From Acinetobacter chengduensis (GTDB taxonomy: Bacteria; Pseudomonadota; Gammaproteobacteria; Pseudomonadales; Moraxellaceae): 64,000 bases of DNA. Shown here piece after piece: positions 53,062 to 63,691 of the stretch (position 1 is its first letter; each line of letters begins with the position of its first letter). The notes beneath the pieces were generated by a model. The model saw only the letters and a list, made by a program, of their open reading frames with translations. It had not been told where the DNA came from and searched no databases. The position numbers and the translations under genes are program-made. The stretch covers positions 1 through 64,000 of the forward strand of contig NZ_RCHC01000004.1 of assembly GCF_003664645.1 (NCBI RefSeq). The letters run 5' to 3'.

Positions 53062-54615
53062 TTACATTAACCATTCAATAGGCAAGTAAGATACCCATTT
53101 CATACTCAATCTTTGTAATGTGGTTGTTTCAGGTTCGTGTTTCCATTCTTTAATGGAACCATCATTTTTTTGTTCTAACCAAATTAAATTATTGTTTTGA
53201 TCGAGTTTGACTTCATAGGCAATATGCGGAAGATAATGATCTAAAGAAGCTGAAATTTCGTTTTGCAGTTGTTCGGACTCAACAACTAAACCAACTTCAG
53301 TATTCAAATTTGCTGAACGTGGATCAAAATTAAATGAACCAATAAACACCATTCCATCAATATCAAAGAACTTTGCATGTAAGCTCGATGCATTTTTACC
53401 TTTGGCTGGAATAATATTACCTGTCATCACTTCATACCATGTACGTTTATTACGCTCGATATAGGGTTTAAATTCATACATTTTTACGCCATTTTTGAGT
53501 AAATCTTGACGGTATTTTTGGTAAAAAGAGTGCACGATGGCCACATCATTGGCCGCTAAAGAATTAGTCAACACCCGAACTTTTACCTTGTTCTGCGCTA
53601 AAGCACTTAAATAGTCTGTTCCTTTTTGTGTTGGTACAAAATAGGCCGATACCAATTCCATATTCTGTTTGGGAATGCCCATTGACTGTTGAATTTGCTT
53701 ATAGATCAGTTGCTGACCTTGAGCTTCTCCACGAATTTTATTTGGGTTATCTGCGATAAAGTGGGCAGGTGCCCATCGAATTTGTTTTTGTTCTAAATTC
53801 TTCGATAGGATCTTTTGTGCATATTCAATTCTATTTTCCACATTATTTTTATGAACAGCATCAAGTTCATAAAGACGTCTTAATTCACGCAAATCTTCTG
53901 TAGAACTTTCTCCTAAAAGCTGTGGTACGCCGTAACTTAGATCATCGTTCCAAAATTGTTGAAAAACGGTATTGGCTTCTTGTACGGCGGTACCATAAAA
54001 CAAAATATCTAAGTCGGTAAACTGAAAATTTTCACTCGCATCGAAGTATTCACGACTAATATTGCGACCACCTGTTACTGCAATAGCACCATCGGCTATA
54101 ATTAATTTATTGTGCATACGGTGATTAACATGCTTTAAGCGGAAGGCATAGTCAATCGCACGAAAATGACGATATTTATAAGGGTTAAATATCTTAATCG
54201 AAAAATTAGGATGTAATGCCAGTACTTTTAGCGTGTCATCTAGCTGAGTACCATTTTGATCATCAATTAATAAGCGAACTTTTACCCCACGATCTGCTGC
54301 TCTTAATAATTCTTGCAGCATCATATGGCCAATAAAATCATCTTTCCAAATATAGTATTGCAAATCAATATGATTTTTAGCGTTTCGAATGAGATGTATT
54401 CGAGAGGCAATACTCATAAAAGCATCATCTAATGGTAAAAATGCAGTTTGCCCTTTTGATAGTGCCACAGCGCTATTTTCATCATTGAACCAATGTGTTG
54501 ATGCAACAGAAATCGGTTTATCTTTTGCCGATTGATTCATAGGTAAACTACACCCCGCTAATGGTAACAGCATGATGGAAAGTGTAATGGGCTTTAGCAT
54601 TAAGCATTTATACAT
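53062..54615 (-). CDS. Phospholipase D-family lipoprotein, cardiolipin synthase-like
   Basis: This 517-residue protein has two HKD motifs: HNKLIIADGAIAVTGGRN (about 165-182) and HAKFFDIDGMVFIGSFNFD (about 415-433). An N-terminal lipoprotein signal ends LAGC. The arrangement is like ClsC-type cardiolipin synthases or other PLD lipoproteins of Gram-negatives. The likely location is the envelope. Confidence 0.88.
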   Translation of the reverse strand: MYKCLMLKPITLSIMLLPLAGCSLPMNQSAKDKPISVASTHWFNDENSAVALSKGQTAFLPLDDAFMSIASRIHLIRNAKNHIDLQYYIWKDDFIGHMMLQELLRAADRGVKVRLLIDDQNGTQLDDTLKVLALHPNFSIKIFNPYKYRHFRAIDYAFRLKHVNHRMHNKLIIADGAIAVTGGRNISREYFDASENFQFTDLDILFYGTAVQEANTVFQQFWNDDLSYGVPQLLGESSTEDLRELRRLYELDAVHKNNVENRIEYAQKILSKNLEQKQIRWAPAHFIADNPNKIRGEAQGQQLIYKQIQQSMGIPKQNMELVSAYFVPTQKGTDYLSALAQNKVKVRVLTNSLAANDVAIVHSFYQKYRQDLLKNGVKMYEFKPYIERNKRTWYEVMTGNIIPAKGKNASSLHAKFFDIDGMVFIGSFNFDPRSANLNTEVGLVVESEQLQNEISASLDHYLPHIAYEVKLDQNNNLIWLEQKNDGSIKEWKHEPETTTLQRLSMKWVSYLPIEWLM

Positions 54616-54717
54616 AAATGATTTATTTCGCTATAAATTTTATGATCAGAATATCATCATGTTAAAGGTTGCTTCTGTGAATAAAAAGCGGTTACTGTAG
54701 CTCATCTGTTAATTTAG

Positions 54718-55854
<1,137 letters not shown>

Positions 55855-55883
55855 GCTTAAATCTTAGTAATTTAGTCAAAATT

Positions 55884-55910
55884 AAAAACCAAGCTTCGGC
55901 TTGGTTTTTT
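55884..55910 (+). terminator. Rho-independent terminator of frmA
   Basis: AACCAAGC (55887-55894) pairs with GCTTGGTT around TTCG, followed by T residues. Confidence 0.88.
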
Positions 55911-56053
55911 ATCTAAATTGTTAGACAAAAATAATAAAATGAGTGAAAAAGACCTGATTTGACCTGAAATGACATAGTCCAATTTTTCGAACAACTATAT
56001 TGTATCCAGCAATAAAAGAACAAATGTATATTAATAATATTACAGGGGGCAAT

Positions 56054-57070
56054 ATGAACACAGCAGTCTATACACCTGAATGGGTTCGCGAAGATTTTGT
56101 TGACTTTGTTGCAGAAAAATTTCATCCAACATGGGCATGGAAAAAGGTCAAAGCGGAGCTTGTTTCAAAGCGTACTTTAAGTCCAAATTTTCATGAGTTT
56201 ATATTGCGCCCAAACCATAATTTTGATGCCACTCAATTTCAGGCAGGACAGTCGCTTTTAGTCACCGTTGTGGTAAAAGGCGTACGTCAGCAAAGAAGTT
56301 ATAGCATTATTCATATTGATGAATATGGCATTCATATTGCGGTAAAACAACAAGGCTTAGTTTCAAATGCTTTGGCTGCACTACCTATTCATTCAGTGAT
56401 TGAGCTTTCACAAGTTCAAGGTGAATTTACTTTAAATACGCAAACTACACAGCCTTTGCTATTCATCGCATCGGGAAGTGGCATTACTGCTATTTATTCA
56501 TTACTTAAGCAAGCACTAAAGCAGAATCAATCCATTGAGATGATCTACTTTAGCCGTGATTGTGCTTATCATCATGAAATTGAAAGCCTGCATCAACAGT
56601 TTGATCACTTTAGCTATCATTTGGTTGATACCAGCAAAACTAAATTGCATTTTAGTGAAGAATTACTTAAGCACATGGTGCCAGATTATGAAAACCGTGC
56701 CTGCTATGCATGTGGCGCTTCAGGCATGATGCAAGATTTACATGCACTTTATGAATCACGTGAATTACAAAACCAGCTGAAAACTGAATATTTTCAGTTA
56801 AGCATCGATCCAACCTTAGATGCACAACCAGTGACTTTTGCACGGGCTCAGCAAACTTTTATGGCGGATGCAAGCTTGCTAGAAAGTGCAGAAAAAGCGG
56901 GCTTAAAACCTGCACATGGCTGTCGTATTGGCATCTGTAATACTTGTTCATGTACTAAAGTTCAAGGTGCTGTACGTAATGTGTTAACTGGAGAAATTGA
57001 CCAAGGCAATAACACACAAATTAAATTGTGTATTTCTCAGGCCGTCAGTCCAGTTGTCATTAACTTATAA
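56054..57070 (+). CDS. Ferredoxin reductase, partner of the fatty-acid desaturase
   Basis: This 338-residue protein has an FAD domain (FHEFILRPNHNF, VRQQRSYSIIHID with RxYS), an NAD(P)-binding domain (LLFIASGSGITAIYSLL) and a C-terminal [2Fe-2S] domain with CRIGICNTCSC. It passes electrons from NAD(P)H to the desaturase encoded 22 bases downstream. ATG 56054 has AGGGGG upstream. Confidence 0.9.
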   Translation: MNTAVYTPEWVREDFVDFVAEKFHPTWAWKKVKAELVSKRTLSPNFHEFILRPNHNFDATQFQAGQSLLVTVVVKGVRQQRSYSIIHIDEYGIHIAVKQQGLVSNALAALPIHSVIELSQVQGEFTLNTQTTQPLLFIASGSGITAIYSLLKQALKQNQSIEMIYFSRDCAYHHEIESLHQQFDHFSYHLVDTSKTKLHFSEELLKHMVPDYENRACYACGASGMMQDLHALYESRELQNQLKTEYFQLSIDPTLDAQPVTFARAQQTFMADASLLESAEKAGLKPAHGCRIGICNTCSCTKVQGAVRNVLTGEIDQGNNTQIKLCISQAVSPVVINL

Positions 57071-57092
57071 TGCATTAAGGGGAGTAATAAAA

Positions 57093-58247
57093 ATGAATAA
57101 ACCCGTATTTTTTAATGAAAATAGTAAGTCTCACTATTTAAGCACAGAGCAAGTTGAAGAATTTGGTGCAAAAGTTGAGGCCATCCGTCGTGAAGTGATG
57201 GAAAGCCTCAATGAGAAAGATGCGCAATATATCTATAAAATTCGTAACTTTGTTCGTTACAGCGAAATTGCATCTCGTGGCATGCTCATGTTTGCAGGCT
57301 GGGTACCGCCAGTATGGCTAGTAGGTACAGGGTTATTGGGTATTTCTAAAATCGTTGAGAATATGGAACTGGGCCATAACGTCATGCACGGTCAATTTGA
57401 TTGGCTGAATGATCCAAGTTTAAATGGTGTCAATTATGATTGGGATACCATGTCCACTGGTGATGATTGGAAATACACACATAACTACGTGCACCATACC
57501 TATACCAATATTGTCGGTATGGATCATGACGTTGGCTATGGACTGATTCGAGTCAGTGATTCGCAAAAATGGGAACCCCGTTTTTTGTTTAATATTCCAC
57601 TTGCAATTCAACTGATGGTGTTTTTTGAATGGTATGTAGGGATCCAACGCTTACATTTAGAAGATGTGATTGCGTATAAAACCAAAACTTGGGCTCAAGT
57701 TTGGGAAGAAGCAGCAGACGTGCGTAAAAAAATGAAACGCCAAATTCTAAAAGATTATGTATTTTTCCCACTCATTGCAGGGCCTAATGCACTTCCAGTA
57801 TTTGCAGGTAATGCAGTAGCCAATGTGATTCGTAGCTTATGGGCATCTGCGGTTATTTTTAATGGACATTTCACTGAAGATGCTGAAACTTTTGAAATGG
57901 ATAATACAGATAATGAAACACGTGCTGAGTGGTATTTACGCCAAATCCGTGGTTCTAGCAATTTTACGGGCACGCAGTGGTTGCATATCTTAAGTGGCAA
58001 CTTAAGCCATCAGATTGAGCATCATTTATTTCCAGATATGCCAGCCAATCGTTATGCAGAAGTCGCACCAAAAATTAAAGCTTTATGCGCTGAGTACGGT
58101 ATTCACTACAACGAAGCCAGCTTTATGAAGCAGTTTGCAAGTGTGTGGGTGCGTTTAGCAAAATGCTCACTTCCAAATGATTGGAAGGCTGAAGCAAAAC
58201 ATTATGCAGGTAAAGCCAAAGCGCGTTTGCAAAATTTATTTGGTTAA
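57093..58247 (+). CDS. Membrane fatty-acid desaturase
   Basis: This 384-residue integral membrane di-iron desaturase has all histidine boxes: GHNVMH, HNYVHHTY and QIEHHLFP. The chain contains membrane spans near 65-85 and 225-245. It introduces a double bond into acyl-CoA or lipid acyl chains with electrons from the reductase upstream. ATG 57093 has AAGGGGAG. Confidence 0.92.
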   Translation: MNKPVFFNENSKSHYLSTEQVEEFGAKVEAIRREVMESLNEKDAQYIYKIRNFVRYSEIASRGMLMFAGWVPPVWLVGTGLLGISKIVENMELGHNVMHGQFDWLNDPSLNGVNYDWDTMSTGDDWKYTHNYVHHTYTNIVGMDHDVGYGLIRVSDSQKWEPRFLFNIPLAIQLMVFFEWYVGIQRLHLEDVIAYKTKTWAQVWEEAADVRKKMKRQILKDYVFFPLIAGPNALPVFAGNAVANVIRSLWASAVIFNGHFTEDAETFEMDNTDNETRAEWYLRQIRGSSNFTGTQWLHILSGNLSHQIEHHLFPDMPANRYAEVAPKIKALCAEYGIHYNEASFMKQFASVWVRLAKCSLPNDWKAEAKHYAGKAKARLQNLFG

Positions 58248-58283
58248 ATCTAAACGCTGGATAAGCTGAAATGATATAGAAAG

Positions 58284-58319
58284 GCATCAATTCAAAGTGC
58301 TTGGGTTGATGCTTTTTTT
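58284..58319 (+). terminator. Rho-independent terminator of the desaturase operon
   Basis: GCATCAA (58284-58290) pairs with TTGATGC (58306-58312), followed by seven T residues. The next ~280 bases to 58601 hold no gene that I can support. Confidence 0.75.
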
Positions 58320-58601
58320 AGGCTAAATATATAGAAAGGTATGGGGGCTAAGATGAATATGGGTTTTCATGCATCTAGAATGGTTTGGAAAATCATCTAA
58401 ATCTTGAAAATACGAGCTGAAGTATAAATAGTGCCTAAATATGCGTTTGTGCAATAAATAGTGTAAATATTTAGCAATAATTTTACATAAAGCTATTGTC
58501 AAAGCATTGAATACAGCGTATTTTGATTTTCAGACAGATACCTTTTGATGAAATCAAGATGTTAAAGCAACCATTAATCTCAAACGCTTACTATTATTTT
58601 T

Positions 58602-58694
58602 GGCAATTTAGATAATTGCCTGAACGCGTTCGGGCACGGAAAATGGTTGCCCACCAAGTTTATACCTGATCGGCAACCCTGATCAGGTTTTTTT
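58602..58694 (+). ncRNA. Structured RNA with terminator upstream of aroG
   Basis: In order: hairpin GGCAAT/ATTGCC (58602-58607/58615-58620), hairpin CCTGAAC/GTTCGGG (58619-58634), GGTTGCC (58645-58651) that can pair with GGCAACC (58672-58678), and a perfect terminator ACCTGATC/GATCAGGT (58664-58671/58681-58688) with seven T residues. GGCAACC is inside the terminator loop, so two folds compete or a pseudoknot forms. A TATTAT (58592-58597) may be the -10 box. It could be an independent small RNA or an attenuator of aroG. Confidence 0.6.
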
Positions 58695-58732
58695 ATATCT
58701 CGATTTTTTATAACACTTTTGGAAGATTCGCC

Positions 58733-58837
58733 ATGATGACATTTAACTATTCATATTTTAGCAGCTCATATTGGTTTTACTTTAGTCAGTTTATGACACT
58801 CAGCCAGCAATCCATTAGACCCATAACGCTCAAATAA
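58733..58837 (+). CDS. Aromatic-rich leader peptide of aroG
   Basis: This 34-codon frame starts MMTFNYSYFSSSYWFYFSQF, with five Phe, four Tyr and one Trp in its first 20 residues. A GGAAG ribosome binding site lies eight bases before the ATG. It ends 40 bases before the DAHP synthase, the first enzyme of aromatic amino acid synthesis. Ribosome stalling at Phe/Tyr/Trp codons when charged tRNAs are short is the classical leader-peptide mechanism. The frame is not in the way of any other gene. Confidence 0.75.
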   Translation: MMTFNYSYFSSSYWFYFSQFMTLSQQSIRPITLK

Positions 58838-58843
58838 AAGATC

Positions 58844-58864
58844 GGACTGTTTTGTACACAGTCC
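58844..58864 (+). promoter_or_regulatory. Hairpin between leader peptide and aroG
   Basis: GGACTGT (58844-58850) and ACAGTCC (58858-58864) form a 7-bp stem just after the leader-peptide stop and two bases before the aroG ribosome binding site (AGGAAAG). It lacks a T-tract, so control would be of translation or by Rho rather than by a simple terminator. Confidence 0.5.
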
Positions 58865-58877
58865 ATAGGAAAGACCA

Positions 58878-59933
58878 ATGAACGCTTTAAATATCACATT
58901 AGAAAAAACTGTTACAACAGAAACGGCATTAAGTTTACCGCACCAGCTCAAAGCACAATTACCACTGAGTGCGACATTAGCTACTCAAATTGTGGCACAG
59001 CGCCAAACAATACAAAATATACTAGAAGGCAAAGATCACCGTTTAATGGTCATTACTGGCCCATGTTCAATTCATGATCCTGTTGCAGCACTCGAATACG
59101 CAGAAAAACTTAAAAAAATTCAGGCACAGGTTCAAGACCAAATCTTCCTTGTAATGCGTGCATACATAGAAAAACCACGTACTACAGTGGGCTGGAAAGG
59201 TTTTCTCTATGATCCAAATTTAGATAATTCTTCAGATATGCAGCTAGGTCTGCAAAAATCGCGTGAACTTTACCTCCAAATTATAGAGATGGGTTTACCT
59301 ATTGCATCTGAAATTTTAAGTCCGATGGCGACAGCTTATTTTGATGATTTATTGGCATGGGGTGCAATTGGCGCACGTACCAGTGAATCGCAAATTCACC
59401 GTGAAATTTCAAGCCATCAGCCTTACAGTATTGGCTTCAAAAATGGCACAGATGGTTCTATTCAAATTGCTTTAGATGCCATTCAATCTGCATCAAATCC
59501 ACATCAATTCATGGGATTGAGCCAGTCTGGCTTGCCAAGTATTATTGCGTCACAGGGTAATCCTAAGGCACATTTAATCTTACGTGGTTCAAATACTGGC
59601 CCAAATTATGCTTTGGATGAAATTGAAAAAATCCAAGCGAAAATTAAAACTGAAATGCCTGCTTTAGTAATTGATTGTAGTCATGGTAACAGCCGAAAAG
59701 ACCCGATGCTACAACCTGAAGTATTACGTACGATTGTATTGGAGCGTCAGTTAAGCAATGTGCGCGGTGTGATGTTAGAAAGCTTCTTGGTTGATGGTGC
59801 ACAGAAAATTTCTGACCAGATGACGTATGGTCAATCTGTGACAGATGGTTGCTTGGGTTGGACTAAAACTGATCAACTTTTAAATGAAGTTGCAGCGCAA
59901 TTACGCACGCAAAGCTTAAAACGTAGTGCTTAA
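58878..59933 (+). CDS. aroG: 3-deoxy-7-phosphoheptulonate synthase, class I
   Basis: This 351-residue DAHP synthase joins phosphoenolpyruvate and erythrose 4-phosphate, the first step of the shikimate pathway. Class I motifs are present: VITGPCSIHDP, MRAYIEKPRTTVGWKGFLYDP, GARTSESQIHRE and IDCSHGNSRKDP (metal site). It is of the AroG/F/H type. Which aromatic inhibitor it binds cannot be told, so the symbol aroG is used broadly. It is preceded by an aromatic-rich leader peptide and followed by a terminator. Confidence 0.93.
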   Translation: MNALNITLEKTVTTETALSLPHQLKAQLPLSATLATQIVAQRQTIQNILEGKDHRLMVITGPCSIHDPVAALEYAEKLKKIQAQVQDQIFLVMRAYIEKPRTTVGWKGFLYDPNLDNSSDMQLGLQKSRELYLQIIEMGLPIASEILSPMATAYFDDLLAWGAIGARTSESQIHREISSHQPYSIGFKNGTDGSIQIALDAIQSASNPHQFMGLSQSGLPSIIASQGNPKAHLILRGSNTGPNYALDEIEKIQAKIKTEMPALVIDCSHGNSRKDPMLQPEVLRTIVLERQLSNVRGVMLESFLVDGAQKISDQMTYGQSVTDGCLGWTKTDQLLNEVAAQLRTQSLKRSA

Positions 59934-59966
59934 TTGAGATCAATACTAAGATTTATGACTGTTTTA

Positions 59967-59997
59967 AATGGCCATGTGTAGAACTTGGCCATTTTTT
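59967..59997 (+). terminator. Rho-independent terminator of aroG
   Basis: AATGGCCA (59967-59974) pairs with TGGCCATT (59986-59993), followed by T residues. Confidence 0.85.
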
Positions 59998-60212
59998 ATG
60001 TTGTTTAAAAAATTATCATAAAACGTAAAAATTCAAAATTTTTCATATAAACATGAATCACTACACATTTTTTATAAGAAAATGTTTTAAAATTAGATGC
60101 TTATAATTGAGTGTGATGTAAAAAGCATGCACAATTATCCAATTAAAAATAATCATGAAGTAGGTCTTACTTTTTATAGACCTATTGCTGTTCAATTTTG
60201 GGGAAATCCACT

Positions 60213-61400
60213 ATGTACTCAGCTGAGTTGCTTGAAGAAGCACGTCGCTTAATGTTCCACATGCTAACCAAAGTTGTTGAGTACGGGGGATCTGACTTAT
60301 TTATTACGGCGGATTTTCCACCAAGTATTAAGCATCAAGGTTTAATGAAACCTTTTGGTCAACAAGCCTTAACACCAGACAAAACCAAGCTTTTTGCCTA
60401 TAGCTTAATGAATGAAAAGCAACGCAAAGAATTTGATGCAGAACTTGAATGTAACTTCGCAATTAGCGTTCCAGAAGTTTCGCGTTTCCGTGTGAATGTC
60501 TTTCAGCAGCAATTGCACGTTGGGATGGTGATTCGTACCATTACCAATGAAATTCCAACTTTTACACAGCTAAAGCTACCAGAATCACTTAAGCATGTGA
60601 TTATGGAAAAACGTGGATTAGTACTGGTTGTGGGTGGTACTGGTTCTGGTAAATCGACATCTTTGGCAGCAATGATTGACCATCGAAATGAAAATTCAGC
60701 AGGTCATATTATTACGGTTGAAGATCCTGTTGAATATGTACATAAACATAAGAAATCGATGATTACTCACCGTGAAGTGGGGGTGGATTGTCATTCTTGG
60801 CATAACGCCTTGAAAAATACCTTACGCCAAGCACCTGACGTTATTTTAATTGGTGAGATTCGCGACACGGAAACTATGGAACATGCAATTGCTTTTGCTG
60901 AAACAGGGCATTTATGTTTAGGTACTTTACATGCCAATAATGCCAACCAAACACTCGATCGTATTATCAACTTCTTCCCAGAAGAACGTCGAAATCAGTT
61001 GCTTATGGATTTGTCTTCTAATATGAAGGCGATTATTTCGCAGCGCTTAATTCGTACTGAAGATGGTAAAGGGCGCCGTGCTGCTGTTGAAATTATGTTG
61101 AACACGCCTTTAATTTCGGACTTGATTTTAAAAGGTGAATTCCATGAGCTAAAAGGCATTATGGCAAGGTCACGTGAACTTGGTATGCAGACGTTCGATC
61201 AGGCATTATTTGATTTGTATAATGAAGGTGCAATTTCTTATGATGAAGCACTTAGAAATGCCGATTCGACCAATGAGCTACGTTTGCAAATTAAGCTCAA
61301 AAGTAGCCGTGCAAATCCAGCATTAGAATCAACTTCTAGCTTTAGTATGCTGAGTGAAAGCAAAGAAGAAGAGTCTTTAGAAGATGAGCAAGCGTCTTAA
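60213..61400 (+). CDS. pilU: Type IV pilus retraction ATPase PilU
   Basis: This 395-residue PilT-family ATPase has Walker A VVGGTGSGKST, the Asp box ITVEDPVEYVH, Walker B DVILIGEIRDTETM and the His box GHLCLGTLHANNA. The C-terminal LKGIMARSRELGMQTFDQAL is of the PilU type. It helps PilT retract type IV pili for twitching and DNA uptake. No pilT gene is next to it here. ATG 60213 has GGGGAA. Confidence 0.9.
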   Translation: MYSAELLEEARRLMFHMLTKVVEYGGSDLFITADFPPSIKHQGLMKPFGQQALTPDKTKLFAYSLMNEKQRKEFDAELECNFAISVPEVSRFRVNVFQQQLHVGMVIRTITNEIPTFTQLKLPESLKHVIMEKRGLVLVVGGTGSGKSTSLAAMIDHRNENSAGHIITVEDPVEYVHKHKKSMITHREVGVDCHSWHNALKNTLRQAPDVILIGEIRDTETMEHAIAFAETGHLCLGTLHANNANQTLDRIINFFPEERRNQLLMDLSSNMKAIISQRLIRTEDGKGRRAAVEIMLNTPLISDLILKGEFHELKGIMARSRELGMQTFDQALFDLYNEGAISYDEALRNADSTNELRLQIKLKSSRANPALESTSSFSMLSESKEEESLEDEQAS

Positions 61401-61431
61401 TCGACTGTAATTTTTATATTAAGCATTACTC

Positions 61432-61458
61432 AAAAGGCACGACGAAAATCGTGCTTTT
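61432..61458 (+). terminator. Rho-independent terminator of pilU
   Basis: GCACGA (61437-61442) pairs with TCGTGC (61449-61454), flanked by A and T runs. Confidence 0.8.
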
Positions 61459-61515
61459 ATTCTTTCTAGGGTATTTATTGGATAAACTTTTATTTTTAAC
61501 TATTACACAGAAAAT

Positions 61516-61540
61516 AAAATCAGCCAGATGGCTGATTTTA
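61516..61540. terminator. Bidirectional terminator near gcvH
   Basis: AAAATCAGCC (61516-61525) pairs with GGCTGATTTT (61530-61539). It lies between convergent pilU and gcvH and reads as a terminator in both directions. Confidence 0.75.
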
Positions 61541-61566
61541 TAAGGTTTCGAATTTAAAAAATCAAA

Positions 61567-61941
61567 TTAAAGACCTGCTTCATAATCCGCACTACTAAGT
61601 AAAGCTTCAATATCTGCCATATTGTCTGGTTTGATTTTATAAATCCAACCTTTGTCATAAGGTGAATCATTGACAAAATCAGGATCATCTTCTAAATCTG
61701 GGTTAACTTCTACAACAGTACCCGTGATAGGTGCATGAATATCAGATGCCGTTTTTACCGACTCAACCACGCCCGCTTGTTCACCAGCAATAATTTTTTG
61801 ACCTACTTCAGGCGCTTCAACATAAACTAAATCACCTAATGCGTCTTGCGCGTGGTCTGAAATACCCGTTACAACAAGATCACCTTCAATACGCACCCAT
61901 TCGTGTGTACGTGCATATTTTAGTTCTGAAGGATGATTCAT
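61567..61941 (-). CDS. gcvH: Glycine cleavage system H protein
   Basis: This 124-residue lipoyl carrier has the lipoylated Lys in [18 protein letters not shown] and the conserved TRTHEWVR-like N-terminus ([13 protein letters not shown]). It shuttles the aminomethyl group between P, T and L proteins. No gcvT or gcvP is adjacent. Confidence 0.95.
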   Translation of the reverse strand: MNHPSELKYARTHEWVRIEGDLVVTGISDHAQDALGDLVYVEAPEVGQKIIAGEQAGVVESVKTASDIHAPITGTVVEVNPDLEDDPDFVNDSPYDKGWIYKIKPDNMADIEALLSSADYEAGL

Positions 61942-62025
61942 GGATAACTCCTTAAAGCTGTGAAAGTCATTTTTGCATGTTTATACATGCTTTTAGTTAA
62001 AAAAAAAAGCCATAATCAGTCAGAA

Positions 62026-63054
62026 TTATAAATAAGGGTCTTTACGCCAGTTACTTGGGCTACGGCCACTCCAACGCTTAAAGGCACGACTAAAATTTGC
62101 AACGTCGCTATAGCCAAGCTCATCTGCGATTTGCTCTAAGGTAAAGTCAGTACGAGACAACAAAGATGTGGCATGACGATAGCGAACTTCATCCACTAAG
62201 GTCGAAAATGAAGTGCCTTCAGCAGCTAATTGGCGTTTTAGCGTTCGATCCGACATAAATAAGCGTTCAGCAACGGCTTCAATACTTAAATAATGTTGCT
62301 CTGAATTGGTTAAAATATCACGTACGCGCATAGCAATTCGATGGCGCTCACCTAAAGCAGAAAGTTCAGCCTCACATTGATTAATCGCAATTTGGCTGGC
62401 GATTGGATCAGCATTCACCAGCTTATTCGTTAAATAACTTTTGTTAAAACTCAGGAGCAGATGAGGTTGATCGAAACGGAAGGTATGATTTGGATACTTA
62501 GCCATGAAGCGTTCAAAACCTTCAGGTTGTGGAAAATCAAAATCAATTTCCCCCGCAGAATCCTCTACGCCTGTAATGGCTTTACCCATGCTAATGAGGC
62601 CAAACATGAGTGCAATTGAGATTTCTGAACGTATTGGCTCAAGCTCAATATCGGTTTGTAATTGTATGGTGGCTTTGTTGCCAAAGGTAGAAAAAAATAA
62701 CTGTAAAAACGGTAAACGTAGTTGTATAAAACGATTTGCCAATATGAGGGCATCGGTAATACTTTCTGCAGTCATAATGGCATAGCCAATAAAACCATGA
62801 ATTGAGATACGCATTTGATTGCCGAGGTGATAACCCAATGTTGGTTCACCAGTTAATCGTAAGGCATGTTGAATCAATTGATTGGCAACAGCTGTGGGAA
62901 TGCGATAATCAGGATCTGCAAGTTGTTCGCTATTGAGGTCAAATGGCGAAAATAGGGTTTGGTCATTGTAACCCCAGCGAGAAACAACATCTAAAAGAAG
63001 TAAGCCATAAACACCTGGTATACCTTGATCTTGACGTGTGGCGTTTGTTTTCAT
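62026..63054 (-). CDS. AraC-family regulator with arabinose-binding-like domain
   Basis: This 342-residue protein has an N-terminal OruR/GadX-like sensor domain (about 15-210) and a C-terminal double HTH (VAERLFMSDRTLKRQLAAEG, LEQIADELGYSDVANFSRAFKRWSG). It is upstream of gcvH on the same strand with an 84-base gap. The target is unknown. Confidence 0.88.
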   Translation of the reverse strand: MKTNATRQDQGIPGVYGLLLLDVVSRWGYNDQTLFSPFDLNSEQLADPDYRIPTAVANQLIQHALRLTGEPTLGYHLGNQMRISIHGFIGYAIMTAESITDALILANRFIQLRLPFLQLFFSTFGNKATIQLQTDIELEPIRSEISIALMFGLISMGKAITGVEDSAGEIDFDFPQPEGFERFMAKYPNHTFRFDQPHLLLSFNKSYLTNKLVNADPIASQIAINQCEAELSALGERHRIAMRVRDILTNSEQHYLSIEAVAERLFMSDRTLKRQLAAEGTSFSTLVDEVRYRHATSLLSRTDFTLEQIADELGYSDVANFSRAFKRWSGRSPSNWRKDPYL

Positions 63055-63203
63055 GCGCGATCCATTGCAATCATTTTATATTTTTATATTCGGACTTATA
63101 TTGGCATGAAATCCTATATAAGCCCATTAAAATTGTTGGACAATTTACATTCAGGTGGTTGGGCCCCAAAAAGCGCCAAAACAATGAATCTGATCTATTG
63201 AAT

Positions 63204-63647
63204 TTAAAGTTTTTCTTTTTTAAATACCACAATTTTTGTGTTGGAAATATAGACGACATCCTGTGCTTGATTCAGTGCTTGCGTGATATAAGTCACAATG
63301 GCACGGTCAGGTTTACTGCGAGATGGTGTAATGGCAACAATTTCGACTTCCACATGGATTTTATCGCCCGGTCTAGTAGGACGTGGCCAACGGATACTCG
63401 TTTCAGAACCAATCAATCCATCCGCAATAGGAAAACATTCTGTCCATAAACGCATAGTGACTGCTGCTGTATGCCATCCACTGGCTGCAATGCCTTGAAA
63501 AATTGGGTGCTGATCTGCAAGTGCTTCATCGGTATGAAAGGGCTGCGGATCGTAGGCCTGTGCGAATTGTTTAATCTCTGCAAGTGTCATTTCATATTCA
63601 CGGCTGATGAAACGATCGCCAATTTTTATATCTTCCAAATACAGCAT
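63204..63647 (-). CDS. MaoC-family dehydratase
   Basis: This 147-residue hotdog-fold protein has the MaoC pattern FAQAYDPQPFHTDEALADQHP (catalytic Asp and His) and IRWPRPTRPGDKIHVEVEI. It probably hydrates or dehydrates an enoyl-CoA. The substrate is unknown. Confidence 0.88.
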   Translation of the reverse strand: MLYLEDIKIGDRFISREYEMTLAEIKQFAQAYDPQPFHTDEALADQHPIFQGIAASGWHTAAVTMRLWTECFPIADGLIGSETSIRWPRPTRPGDKIHVEVEIVAITPSRSKPDRAIVTYITQALNQAQDVVYISNTKIVVFKKEKL

Positions 63648-63691
63648 TGCTTAAAATTTCCTTATTTACAACATAGATGAGTAGTTATCAC

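Noticed and set aside
58602..58694. T-box or known amino-acid riboswitch
   Set aside because: No T-box specifier/antiterminator consensus or known riboswitch core is visible. It is kept as an unassigned structured RNA.
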